This document shows, in pieces, positions 1-7,816 of a stretch of DNA of 9,014 bases. The DNA comes from Bacteroidetes bacterium UBA4408 (GTDB lineage: Bacteria; Bacteroidota; Bacteroidia; UBA4408): positions 1 to 9,014 of the forward strand of contig DGQS01000165.1 in assembly GCA_002389785.1 (NCBI GenBank), read 5' to 3'. Position numbers and translations under genes: made by a program. Under the pieces are notes generated by a model. The model was not told the origin of the DNA and did no database searches. It was given only the letters and a program-made list of their open reading frames with translations. The first letter of the stretch is position 1. Each line of letters starts with the position of its first letter.

Positions 1-615
1 GGAAGAAACAGCTTCAATTTTATTTTTTGCCACTAAAAATGAACGGTGTATGCGAACAAAATTCTTATCGTTTAAAAATTCTTCCAGTTCTCCCAACTGA
101 AATTTGGTGACAATGCTTTTATCTTTTGTATAAATCTTCACATAATCTTTAAGACTTTCAACATATAAAATTTCATCGAGGTAGATTTTAAATTTCTTTT
201 TGTTCACATTGAAAAAACGATGTTGTCGTTCGTTCACCGATTGACCAATTGGAGGATGAATTTCATTTGAATTTTGCAGACGATTTACAGCTTTTAAAAA
301 GCGTGCAAACGAAAAAGGCTTCAATAAATAATCCGTAATTTCTAATTCAAAACCTTCTAATGCATATTGCTTGTAAGCACTGGTAATAATAACTTTGGGA
401 TGCGTGTGTAAAGCTTTTAAAAAGTCAATTCCTTTTAATTTTGGTAAATGTATGTCTAAAAAAATTACATCAATTTGTTTTTGTTTTAACACTTCAAAAG
501 CAGAAATAGCATCGTGGCAAATCTGCTCGAGTTTTAAAAACGAAACTTGCTCAATATAAGATTGAGTAATTTCGGCAGCCAGTGGTTCGTCTTCAATGAT
601 GAGGCAATTGAGCAT
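1..615 (-). CDS. LytTR-family response regulator (LytT/AlgR type), C-terminus cut by window edge
   Basis: A cytoplasmic DNA-binding response regulator that would receive phosphate from the overlapping sensor kinase. Reading the minus strand from ATG at 615 gives a start MLNCLIIEDEPLA, a typical receiver beginning. The receiver (about residues 2-115) has the acidic pair E8/D9, phospho-acceptor D54 in FLDIHLP, T78 in ITSAY and K99 in LLKPF. A LytTR DNA-binding domain follows from about residue 132, with the signatures ILYVESLKDYVKIYT and FVRIHRSFLV. The frame is still open at base 1, at residue 205. Family members are usually about 235-250 residues, so roughly the last 30-45 residues are missing. 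An alternative in-frame ATG at 621 would add only Met-Pro; 615 is preferred because the resulting N-terminus matches the family better. The start lies inside the 3' end of the kinase gene, which indicates one transcript and coupled translation. Target genes are unknown. Confidence 0.95.
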   Translation of the reverse strand, partial: MLNCLIIEDEPLAAEITQSYIEQVSFLKLEQICHDAISAFEVLKQKQIDVIFLDIHLPKLKGIDFLKALHTHPKVIITSAYKQYALEGFELEITDYLLKPFSFARFLKAVNRLQNSNEIHPPIGQSVNERQHRFFNVNKKKFKIYLDEILYVESLKDYVKIYTKDKSIVTKFQLGELEEFLNDKNFVRIHRSFLVAKNKIEAVSS

Positions 616-1630
616 GGGCATGTTCTTTTAATTGAATGGTTAAATGCACAACAAAGGTGTTGTTTTTATTAAAAATATCGAGTTGATGATACTTGCCATA
701 AATGAGTTCGAGTTGCCGACTAATGTTTTTTAGGCCAATACCTGCTGCATTTTCGCTGTGGCCTTCTTTACTGTTACTTACCATGAAAGACAATACACCT
801 TCTTTCATTTTTAATACTATTGATATCGTTGAGTCGAAGCGCGATTCGCTGGCTCCATGTTTGAAACTATTTTCTACAAAAGGTATCAATAATAATGGGG
901 CAATCATTTCATTTTCGTTATCAATTACAGTGTTAAAATCAACCGTAAGTCTATTGCCGTATCTCAACTTTTCTAATTCGATATAATCTCTCAGGGTTTT
1001 TATTTCATCGGCGAGTTTAATTTTTTCAGCAGCACCGTCGTGCAACATAAATTGCAATAATTCACTCAATTTTAAAATTGCATCTGAAGTTTGTGGAGAC
1101 TTTTTTAAAGAAAGTCCATAAATATTATTTAAGGTATTAAATAAAAAATGCGGATTAATTTGTGCTTTTAGAAAACTTAATTCTGTTTTTAATTTTTCTT
1201 GCTGGAGGGCCTGTTCGCGTTCAATACTTTCGTACTTTAACTTAAATAATTTAATACTAACGGCAATTGCAGCGATTGAAAATATTTCGAACGTACCCCA
1301 AAGCATTTTTGCATAATTCCAGAAATGAAATTCACTTTCGGGATAATAAAAAGGTTTCACTATTTTAAAAATAGTTAGACGAAACAGCAAAGAAGAAACT
1401 ATTATTAATAGCGCCAACAAAACAACCAATTGTATATATTGACGAGTAATTACATAACGTGGCAATAAAAAATACATGATAAAATAAGTTACTGCCATTT
1501 TTAAAGGAAGTTGCAGGGCATCGGCCCAAAATGAACGCGTAAAATTTCCATCGTACGAACCCATTACATACACTCCCCATACTATGTAGGTAAGCCAAAA
1601 TAGGGCATGCATTAAAATCCTTTTTGTCAT
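593..1630 (-). CDS. LytS/YehU-type membrane sensor histidine kinase
   Basis: A 345-residue inner-membrane histidine kinase, the partner of the LytTR regulator. The N-terminal part is hydrophobic with about four transmembrane segments (roughly residues 4-24, 39-58, 66-90 and 107-127) and very short loops, so there is no obvious periplasmic sensor domain. A short coiled-coil linker (about 130-155) leads into the His_kinase (PF06580-type) domain, where the phospho-accepting histidine is H161 in INPHFLFNTLNN. The ATPase part shows the N-box IPFVENSFKHG (249-259, N254) and the G-box GIGLKNI (297-303). Residue order and length are typical for the family. The start is ATG at 1630, with no Shine-Dalgarno sequence, as is usual in Bacteroidota. 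The TGA stop (595-593) lies 23 bases inside the regulator gene, so the pair is an operon with kinase first. The stimulus cannot be read from the sequence. I saw no convincing promoter upstream; an imperfect -7-like TGAATTTG (1651-1644, minus) is too weak to call. Confidence 0.95.
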   Translation of the reverse strand: MTKRILMHALFWLTYIVWGVYVMGSYDGNFTRSFWADALQLPLKMAVTYFIMYFLLPRYVITRQYIQLVVLLALLIIVSSLLFRLTIFKIVKPFYYPESEFHFWNYAKMLWGTFEIFSIAAIAVSIKLFKLKYESIEREQALQQEKLKTELSFLKAQINPHFLFNTLNNIYGLSLKKSPQTSDAILKLSELLQFMLHDGAAEKIKLADEIKTLRDYIELEKLRYGNRLTVDFNTVIDNENEMIAPLLLIPFVENSFKHGASESRFDSTISIVLKMKEGVLSFMVSNSKEGHSENAAGIGLKNISRQLELIYGKYHQLDIFNKNNTFVVHLTIQLKEHAHAQLPHH

Positions 1631-1869
1631 CTTACAAAAATCGCAAATTCATAACATTAAAATACAGTGAGCTCTAAATACTAATTAGCAACCATCCAAT
1701 AACAAGCATCCACCTACGAACGTAAAGTTACTACAATTGATGTTGTATTTGTGCAGTTAAACGTTACTTATCTATTGCGTTCAAGGAATGAATTTAAATC
1801 AACTTTATTTACTAACGATTTCAAAACATACATCGCAACTTCTGTATCCATAATTATAAATTAGGTAAC

Positions 1870-3642
1870 ATGAAACATAAAATAATCTTATCCCTAACAA
1901 CAACTTGTGTAATGTTGCTAAGTATTAGCTATGCACAAAATTTTAGCAAAGTTACTAGCGGACCTGTGGTTACTAGTCCGGGTGATTCGCGAAGTGTGAA
2001 TTGGGTAGATGTAAATAACGATGATTTGCCGGATTTGATGATTACGAATGGACCGGCCGGAGGGCAAAATAATTTTTTATACCTGAATGACGCTCAAGGC
2101 GGATTTATAGCGGTTACTAACGATACCATCGTTCACGATTCAAAACCTTCGGATGGCGCGACTTGGGCCGATACCGACAATGATGGAGATCTTGATTGTT
2201 TTGTTGCCAACTGGTACAATAGTATTGGATTGTATTACACCGGAAATGGAAACGGAACCTTTGTTTATCAGCCTGGTGCAGGATTAACAAATGGAATAAC
2301 CTACTCAGAAACTGCAGCATGGGGCGATTACGACCAAGATGGTTATGTTGATTTATATGTTGCACGAAGTGGAGGAACCGTGGCAACCAATCGTAATTTT
2401 TTATTTCACAACAATGCGGGAAACAGTTTTACAAAAATAACCGTTGGCACTCCAACTACCGATGCAGCAGTTTCGCGCTCGGTTAACTGGACCGATATCG
2501 ATGGAGACGGTGATTTAGATTTGTTTGTAACTAACGAGGGAAGCAGTAATAACAACGAGCACATGTACAGAAATGACAGTGCCGGACAATTTGTTAAACT
2601 GACATCTGGGCCTCTGTTAAACGATGGCAAAAGCACCATGAGCAGCAGCTGGGGCGATTTTGATAATGACGGTGATTTAGATGTTTTTTTAGCAAACGAC
2701 AACAGTACGAATGGACTGTTCAGAAATGATGGAAATTTTGTGTTTAATAAACTAAGCTCCGACACCGTTTCAACAACTCCTTCAAATTCGTTTAGCAGCG
2801 CTTGGGCTGATGTCGACAATGATGGAGACTTAGATTTATTTGTTACAAATGCCTTTGCCGCAAATACAAAATTGCCTTGCTTTTTTTACCTCAACAATGG
2901 CAATTCTACTTTTAGTCGAATAGCAAATCATACACTGGTTCAAGATTCAGGATGGACTTATGGTTGTGCTTTTGCTGATTATGATAAAGATGGATTTCAG
3001 GATTTAGCAGTGGCAACGTGCAGGTATCAGGGTGTTGATGCAGTTGATAACCTATATCACAACCAGGGAAACACCAATAATTGGATTAGCATAAAATTGA
3101 TCGGCAGTCAAAGTAATCGAAGTGCCATTGGAAGTAAAGTAAGAGTGAAGGCAAATATAAATGGAACCTTTGTTTGGCAATTGCGTGAAATCAGCGCACA
3201 AAGCTCATATTGCGGACAAAACGAACTGCGTGGGCATTTTGGTTTGGGTGATGCAAGTTTGATCGATTCATTAAAAATTGAATGGCCTTCAGGACTTGTT
3301 TCCTATTTTGATTCGATAGGTATAAATCAATTTATTACCATTACCGAAGGTCAAGGTTTAACAATAGAATCCATGGAGAAACAGCAAAATGAATTGCAAT
3401 GTTACCCCAACCCCGGCAACGAAAAAATAACCATTCGCACGGGAGAACTGAATCTACAACCCGGCGATGAATTAGTTTTTCAAAACAGTAAGGGCGATAC
3501 CTTGAGTAGAATTAATATATCCCACACAGTGAATGAAATTACCATAGACTTAAAACAACAAGGTATTCAAGCAAAGGGAGTTTATTATGTAACCCATATC
3601 TCTAAATCAAAAAAAATTACAAAAAAAATACTGAAGCTTTAA
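1870..3642 (+). CDS. Secreted FG-GAP/VCBS repeat protein with ASPIC/UnbV domain and T9SS type A sorting signal (CRTAC1-like)
   Basis: A 590-residue exported protein. A Sec signal peptide covers residues 1-22 (basic MKHK, hydrophobic core, probable cleavage at SYA|Q). Seven calcium-binding loops of the DxDxDG type begin at residues 47, 101, 153, 209, 263, 314 and 370, each followed by a hydrophobic strand such as DLFVTN. The even spacing of 51-56 residues fits a seven-bladed integrin-alpha-like propeller; the first loop (DVNNDDLPD) is degenerate. An ASPIC/UnbV domain follows (about 404-490: NRSAIGSKVRV, GHFGLGDA, IEWPSG). The end (about 505-590) is a T9SS type A sorting domain: CYPNPGNEKITI, then GVYYVTHI and a lysine-rich tail KKITKKILKL. 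Known for the families: FG-GAP plus ASPIC/UnbV is the CRTAC1 architecture, and the sorting domain directs export across the outer membrane with release or anchoring at the surface. Ligand and exact function are unknown. It is transcribed away from the kinase operon across 239 bases. I see no clear terminator after it. Confidence 0.93.
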   Translation: MKHKIILSLTTTCVMLLSISYAQNFSKVTSGPVVTSPGDSRSVNWVDVNNDDLPDLMITNGPAGGQNNFLYLNDAQGGFIAVTNDTIVHDSKPSDGATWADTDNDGDLDCFVANWYNSIGLYYTGNGNGTFVYQPGAGLTNGITYSETAAWGDYDQDGYVDLYVARSGGTVATNRNFLFHNNAGNSFTKITVGTPTTDAAVSRSVNWTDIDGDGDLDLFVTNEGSSNNNEHMYRNDSAGQFVKLTSGPLLNDGKSTMSSSWGDFDNDGDLDVFLANDNSTNGLFRNDGNFVFNKLSSDTVSTTPSNSFSSAWADVDNDGDLDLFVTNAFAANTKLPCFFYLNNGNSTFSRIANHTLVQDSGWTYGCAFADYDKDGFQDLAVATCRYQGVDAVDNLYHNQGNTNNWISIKLIGSQSNRSAIGSKVRVKANINGTFVWQLREISAQSSYCGQNELRGHFGLGDASLIDSLKIEWPSGLVSYFDSIGINQFITITEGQGLTIESMEKQQNELQCYPNPGNEKITIRTGELNLQPGDELVFQNSKGDTLSRINISHTVNEITIDLKQQGIQAKGVYYVTHISKSKKITKKILKL

Positions 3643-3849
3643 CTCTTGAATTTTCTTGAATTAAAAAATACTGTAAATAGAATATTGGTGGACAGCAGCA
3701 TGGAAACATATTTTTTTAATCCGTAAATTTAGGAGTAATAAAAACAGAGAATGATTACAGCTCATTGACAGATAAACCCATAAGTAGGTTCTAACATTAC
3801 AAATTGCTTATTAAACTTTTAATTAAATTTCACCACTAAAAACAAAACA

Positions 3850-4887
3850 ATGAAAAAACTTCCTTTCCTTTTATTCGCCATTATTCTATGCAACTTTGCT
3901 GCTTTGGCTCAAACTGAATTAAAAAAACCCGAAGCTAGTCAAGCAGCAAAAGTGAGTCAACGAATTGGATTAACCGATATAGAAATTAACTACCACAGTC
4001 CGCTTATCAAGAATAGAACAGTATGGGGAGATTTAGTTCCTTACGGTAAAGTTTGGCGAGCAGGAGCGAATGAAAATACCAGTATTTCCTTCTCGACCGA
4101 TGTGAAAATTGGCGGTAAACAATTGCTTGCAGGTACTTATGGACTACATATGATTCCTGAAAAGGATGAATGGACCATCATCTTTTCAAAGAATTATTAC
4201 TCTTGGGGAAGTTTCTTTTATTCAGAATCAGAAGATGCGCTTCGTATTAAAGCTAAACCGCTATCCTCTGAAATGCAAGACTGGCTTGGATATTATTTCA
4301 TCAATCCAACTGCTTCAGCTGTTACTTTTGAATTACGCTGGGAAAAATTACGTGTTCCGGTATTGGTAGAAGTTGATGTTCCGGAAACTGTTTTTCAGAG
4401 TATGCAAAAAGAATTGGTGCATATAAATGGTTTTTTTTGGCAAGGATACAATCAAGCAGCTGCTTATTGTATAAGCAATATCATTCATTTGGACATGGCT
4501 GAAAAATGGATAGAAAAATCGATCACTATCCAAAAGAATTTTACCAATTTAACCACTAAATCGAAACTAAAAGCTTTACAGAACAATCAAGCTGAAGCAG
4601 AAAAGCTTTCTAAAGAAGCGATGGAATTAGCAGATGAAGCACAATTGAACAGTTATGGCTATCAATTATTATCGCAAAACAAAAATTCAGAGGCGATTAA
4701 CATCTTTTCAATAAATGTTAAACGTTACCCCTCCTCTTGGAATGTATATGATAGTTTGGCGGAAGCTTATGAACTCGGCGGAAATAAAAAATCTGCATTA
4801 AGCAATTACAAAATCGCATTAAGTAAAGCACCCGAAGCACAAAAGTCTCGATTAAATGAAACCATTAAAAAGCTTGAAAAACCTTAA
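3850..4887 (+). CDS. Exported DUF2911 protein with C-terminal TPR-like region
   Basis: A 345-residue protein with a Sec signal peptide (MKKLPFLLFAIILCNFAALA|Q, residues 1-20), so probably periplasmic. Residues about 28-175 are a DUF2911 domain, recognised by the conserved run from VWGDLVPYGKVWRAGANE (58-75) through GGKQLLAGTYGLHMIP (88-103) to EWTIIFSK (107-114). The C-terminal part (about 195-335) is helical. Its last stretch resembles tetratricopeptide repeats: SYGYQLLSQNKNSEAINIFS (268-287), then NVYDSLAEAYELGGNKKSAL (298-317) with SNYKIALSKAP following. No enzymatic residues can be assigned; DUF2911 has no established function, and the TPR tail suggests protein binding. Start is ATG at 3850 after an A-rich leader without Shine-Dalgarno; the signal peptide begins immediately. 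It lies 207 bases after the FG-GAP gene and is convergent with the barrel gene, so it is probably transcribed alone. Confidence 0.9.
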   Translation: MKKLPFLLFAIILCNFAALAQTELKKPEASQAAKVSQRIGLTDIEINYHSPLIKNRTVWGDLVPYGKVWRAGANENTSISFSTDVKIGGKQLLAGTYGLHMIPEKDEWTIIFSKNYYSWGSFFYSESEDALRIKAKPLSSEMQDWLGYYFINPTASAVTFELRWEKLRVPVLVEVDVPETVFQSMQKELVHINGFFWQGYNQAAAYCISNIIHLDMAEKWIEKSITIQKNFTNLTTKSKLKALQNNQAEAEKLSKEAMELADEAQLNSYGYQLLSQNKNSEAINIFSINVKRYPSSWNVYDSLAEAYELGGNKKSALSNYKIALSKAPEAQKSRLNETIKKLEKP

Positions 4888-4949
4888 GGTACTTAGGCCT
4901 ATTGTTGAAATTTAAGCGAAGGCATGGTATTTCAAAAGTTTGTAAACTG

Positions 4950-6041
4950 TCAAAAGTATACTGCTAATGAACTTACAAGCGCGAAATTTTCGTACACATT
5001 TCTATTTTGCTTTTGAAATATTTTATCAGCACTCTTAAGCCAGCGGCCTTCTATTCGACATACACTATTTTTATTGGGTAAGTAATCTAGATTTAGTGAA
5101 AGCCCGCTTGTTTGAAACCCATGAGGTGTAAGCGTAGAAATAATAACTTGATCCTTGTCTTGATAGTGTTCAGCACGAACAGAAACAGACCATTTGTTTG
5201 TAAATGAATTGCGAAAAATAATAACCGGACTAAACCAAGTTGAATAATTGGAGCCGTGCTTTTTTGTTTGTTGTTCGCCAACATCCAAACCTGCAATTAA
5301 TCCCATTTTTTTTGTTAGCTGAACTTGCAGATACAAATTATTAAAGTAACGCATTCTTCTAATTGTATCGGGATCGTCGGTACCGATAAAAGTACTCCAG
5401 TTAAAAGTAAGTTTGTCACCACTTAAGTACTTAATTTGGGAACCAAAGGATGGCAAGGAATTTCCGGATATTTTTTTTATTCGTTGCCAACCATTGCATA
5501 CGATAGCAGCAAGTTCCCAGTGTGCATTTGGATTGAATGTTAATTTAATACCTGATAAATAATAAGGTGAATTTTCGGCAAGAAGCGAACGGCTAAGTGT
5601 CCAACAATCTTTTGAGATGGCACTTTCAAAACCAATATGTGAACTAAATATTCCTGCATCAATCCACAAGTTATTTTTCTTATGGAGTGAAAATCCTAAG
5701 TTTAATTCATAAATAGGTCGCAAAGCTGCAGGCTCAGCTGCATAGTTATCCAGTACATAGGTACCAGCATGTAATGCTAAATTGGCTCTATACTTTGCGT
5801 GTTTGGCACTTACCTTAATTAAACCAAGGTTTAAATTAAACTCATTATGTCGATTGTAATTGTATAAGAAGGACTGCCGAATTGCTGTTTTAGTTTCATT
5901 AAAATCGTAAGCATAATAGAAGTCGGCTAATCCGGAAAAAAAAACAGCGGGTTTCTTTGACCAAGAGCTGCTATCGGTTTGTGCATGAACTGATATAGTA
6001 ATAATACAGAGAGAAAGTATAAGTCTAGTAATGAGTATCAA
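4950..6041 (-). CDS. Outer-membrane beta-barrel protein, BBP2/OmpL-like porin family
   Basis: A 363-residue protein with a short signal peptide (ILITRLILSLCIITISVHA|Q, cleavage after residue 20) and a body of alternating amphipathic strands ending in LAVYF, an aromatic C-terminus typical of outer-membrane barrels. Motifs suggest the putative beta-barrel porin-2 (BBP2) family: SGLADFYYAYDFN (36-48), NRHNEFNLNLGLIK (63-76), SHIGFES (134-140), NSPYYLSGIKLTF (157-169) and VRAEHYQDKDQ (288-298). The expected role is a passive outer-membrane channel; the substrate is unknown. No ATG is available: an in-frame TAA at 6050-6048 lies just upstream of TTG at 6041-6039, and no ATG codon follows within the signal peptide, so TTG is the best start. 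An ATT at residue 4 is a less likely alternative. It is downstream of the lipoprotein gene on the same strand, but a strong terminator separates them. Family assignment is from recalled motifs, not from a search. Confidence 0.85.
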   Translation of the reverse strand: MILITRLILSLCIITISVHAQTDSSSWSKKPAVFFSGLADFYYAYDFNETKTAIRQSFLYNYNRHNEFNLNLGLIKVSAKHAKYRANLALHAGTYVLDNYAAEPAALRPIYELNLGFSLHKKNNLWIDAGIFSSHIGFESAISKDCWTLSRSLLAENSPYYLSGIKLTFNPNAHWELAAIVCNGWQRIKKISGNSLPSFGSQIKYLSGDKLTFNWSTFIGTDDPDTIRRMRYFNNLYLQVQLTKKMGLIAGLDVGEQQTKKHGSNYSTWFSPVIIFRNSFTNKWSVSVRAEHYQDKDQVIISTLTPHGFQTSGLSLNLDYLPNKNSVCRIEGRWLKSADKIFQKQNRNVYENFALVSSLAVYF

Positions 6042-6137
6042 GTTTTTTTATAATGTCTTTGTTGCTATTTAAGAAATTTGAATTAGATCAAAGCGTTTAA
6101 AAGGAAGCAATTTCAAATAAACTACACCCTTCTTCAA

Positions 6138-6172
6138 AAAAAAAGCTGAATCTAATGGATTCAGCTTTTTTT
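6138..6172 (-). terminator. Strong intrinsic terminator downstream of the FISUMP lipoprotein gene
   Basis: A perfect inverted repeat: GCTGAATC (6145-6152), loop TAATG (6153-6157), GATTCAGC (6158-6165). It is flanked by an A tract on the left and a T tract on the right, so the stem can extend to 15 base pairs. Read on the minus strand it begins about 19 bases after the TAA stop of the lipoprotein gene and ends in a run of nine U, the classic rho-independent form. Read on the plus strand it also ends in seven U, so it could act in both directions. It should isolate the lipoprotein transcript from the barrel gene that begins at 6041. Confidence 0.92.
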
Positions 6173-6190
6173 AATCTTTTCAAATAAAAA

Positions 6191-7816
6191 TTAATCTCTA
6201 ATGCAGCGCACGCTATATGATCTGGTAACACTTAAATCCTGTGTATTGCGAAGTATGTTGCTATTGTCAGGAAACAATTGGCGATACCAAACGTAATTAG
6301 ATGATAAAGCTGTGCTGGTCCAGAAAAATGCATGATAATATTGTTCAGCAACTGTATTACCAAGTGCCAAAGCTGTTGTTGGATTGTTAGATACTGTGAA
6401 TTGTGTTGCACTAGTAACAGCGGTAATGGTTGTTCCAGGAGGAAGTACCCCATTTCCAGTAGTTACCTTTACCAATCTTCCAACAGTTAATCCTGTAGTG
6501 TTTGCAGTTTTAATAATGTTTGATGTGATTGGAGTAGCCGCATTTGCTATCACCGACTTTCCTAAATTAACATTCATTTTTGCACTAAAGCCACTGGTGT
6601 TGGTTCCGGATGTTCCTCCTCCATCAACTTGAACAACATCTTTTAAAGCATCGCCATTGTTTGAAACAGCAGTACTTAATGCTGTATAATCAGCATCTGA
6701 TGCAACGTGCCATCTGGCAGGACAAACGCTTTGAGAATCAACAACTGTAACGGCATTTACCTCATTCCAAGTAAATACTTCAGAACCATTGGCTTTGCGA
6801 ATATTTTCTTTGGTCCAGCAACGTCCGGCAATTTGGGCAATTTTATAAGTTTGTCCGCTCACTGCATCCACAACTTGCGTATCTGTACCACAAGAATTGT
6901 TTGCGTATTTTACAATTACTTTGCGGCTCACAGAGTCACTCTTTACCCCATTTACAATTGAATGCACCCAGTAAGTACCTTCAGCAGCCTTGGTTACTCC
7001 GGTAATTGTGATAGTATCGTTGGTAGATGTAAAACCATTTGGACCTGACCATTTAAAAGTTGCACCCGGGCTAACAATGGTTTCAGTTGCTCTCATTGAG
7101 AGGGTTGCATCAATGGTAGTTAGGTAAGTAGCAGTTGCAGCATCAGTTCCAATAGAACTCATACCGATAGCTGAAGTTTTTGGTTTAGTTGGTTTTACTG
7201 TAATTGTTAAAGCACTATCAGGGGTAGTACAACCGGCGCCGCCATTCGTTAAGGTCATACGAAAGGTATAGGTTCCTGATTGATTCGCTTTTAAGCCAAT
7301 TATAGAGAAATTTTGAACAAGGGTATCAGTAGCTCCATTTGGACGAGACCATCTGTAGGTTGCATTGGCATTAAATGCTCCGTTCAACGAAATTGTATCA
7401 CCCACAACAAAGGTTCCATCGGAACGACTTCCGTTGCTGACAGAGATGGCAGGCGCGGCATTGCAAGAACTTACGTAAGTAAAACCAGGTTCACTGGCAC
7501 ATCCGTTTACAGTAACAATAACCGAATACTCACCTGCTTGAGAAGCTTTTGTAAAAGTAATAACTGGATTTTGTTCAGACGAAGAAAAGCCTGCAGGACC
7601 AGACCAGCTGTAAGTTGCCCCTGCAATAGACTCGGCTGTAAACTGAATTTGAGAATTAATTGCCACCGGACTGTTATTGCTTGCATGTGGGGCAGCTGGT
7701 GCTTCACATGGAACTTCAAAATCGCGTTCCTTTTCTTTACAAGATGCAACAAAAAGCATTGTCGACAGCCCGAATACGGTTAACAGTTTACCAAATGAAA
7801 TCATTTTTCTTTTCAT
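6191..7816 (-). CDS. Lipoprotein with three Ig/PKD-like repeats and a C-terminal FISUMP domain
   Basis: A 541-residue lipoprotein. The signal peptide MKRKMISFGK plus hydrophobic core ends in the lipobox VASC, with C26 as the lipidated residue. The following KEKERD is charged and acidic-rich, similar to the Bacteroidota lipoprotein surface-export signal, so surface exposure is plausible (inference). Three Ig/PKD-like repeats are marked by ATYSWSGPAGF (67-77), ATYRWSRPNGA (152-162) and ATFKWSGPNGF (252-262), each followed by a strand of the form GEYSV, GTYTF or GTYWV. Residues about 309-541 form a FISUMP domain (Fib_succ_major): GQTYKIAQIAGRCWTKENIR, CPARWHVASDADYTAL, GFSAKM, FFWTST, VWYRQLF and the terminal YSVRCIRD. 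Within it, residues about 416-492 are an extra segment not typical of the domain. Function is unknown; such proteins are usually regarded as surface binding or adhesion proteins. Start is ATG at 7816; an ATG at residue 5 is possible but would shorten the basic n-region. A strong terminator follows. Confidence 0.9.
   Translation of the reverse strand: MKRKMISFGKLLTVFGLSTMLFVASCKEKERDFEVPCEAPAAPHASNNSPVAINSQIQFTAESIAGATYSWSGPAGFSSSEQNPVITFTKASQAGEYSVIVTVNGCASEPGFTYVSSCNAAPAISVSNGSRSDGTFVVGDTISLNGAFNANATYRWSRPNGATDTLVQNFSIIGLKANQSGTYTFRMTLTNGGAGCTTPDSALTITVKPTKPKTSAIGMSSIGTDAATATYLTTIDATLSMRATETIVSPGATFKWSGPNGFTSTNDTITITGVTKAAEGTYWVHSIVNGVKSDSVSRKVIVKYANNSCGTDTQVVDAVSGQTYKIAQIAGRCWTKENIRKANGSEVFTWNEVNAVTVVDSQSVCPARWHVASDADYTALSTAVSNNGDALKDVVQVDGGGTSGTNTSGFSAKMNVNLGKSVIANAATPITSNIIKTANTTGLTVGRLVKVTTGNGVLPPGTTITAVTSATQFTVSNNPTTALALGNTVAEQYYHAFFWTSTALSSNYVWYRQLFPDNSNILRNTQDLSVTRSYSVRCIRD

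Noticed and set aside
2406..2819. A 137-residue open frame on the minus strand opposite the FG-GAP gene
   Set aside because: It is antisense to the repeat region, and its serine- and leucine-rich composition reflects the complement of the DxDxDG repeats. No start context or homology is evident.
3724..3831. Promoter-like TAAATTTA (3724-3731) and TAAATTTC (3824-3831) upstream of the DUF2911 gene
   Set aside because: Each misses the final G of TAnnTTTG, neither has a clear -33 TTTG at proper spacing, and such strings are frequent in AT-rich DNA.
4881..4890. ACCTTAAGGT palindrome over the stop codon of the DUF2911 gene
   Set aside because: It is a perfect ten-base palindrome, but with no loop and no T run after it, so it cannot form a terminator hairpin. 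It is probably chance.
4940..4948. Short inverted and direct repeats between 4930 and 4960 in the convergent gap (AGTTT/AAACT and two TCAAAAGT copies)
   Set aside because: Stems are only five A/T-rich pairs with a two-base loop and there is no U tail; not enough to call a terminator or a binding site.
7313..7783. A 156-residue open frame on the plus strand opposite the lipoprotein gene
   Set aside because: It lies wholly antisense to a well-supported gene, has an unnatural composition rich in C, R and N, and shows no domain or signal. It is a shadow of the minus-strand reading.
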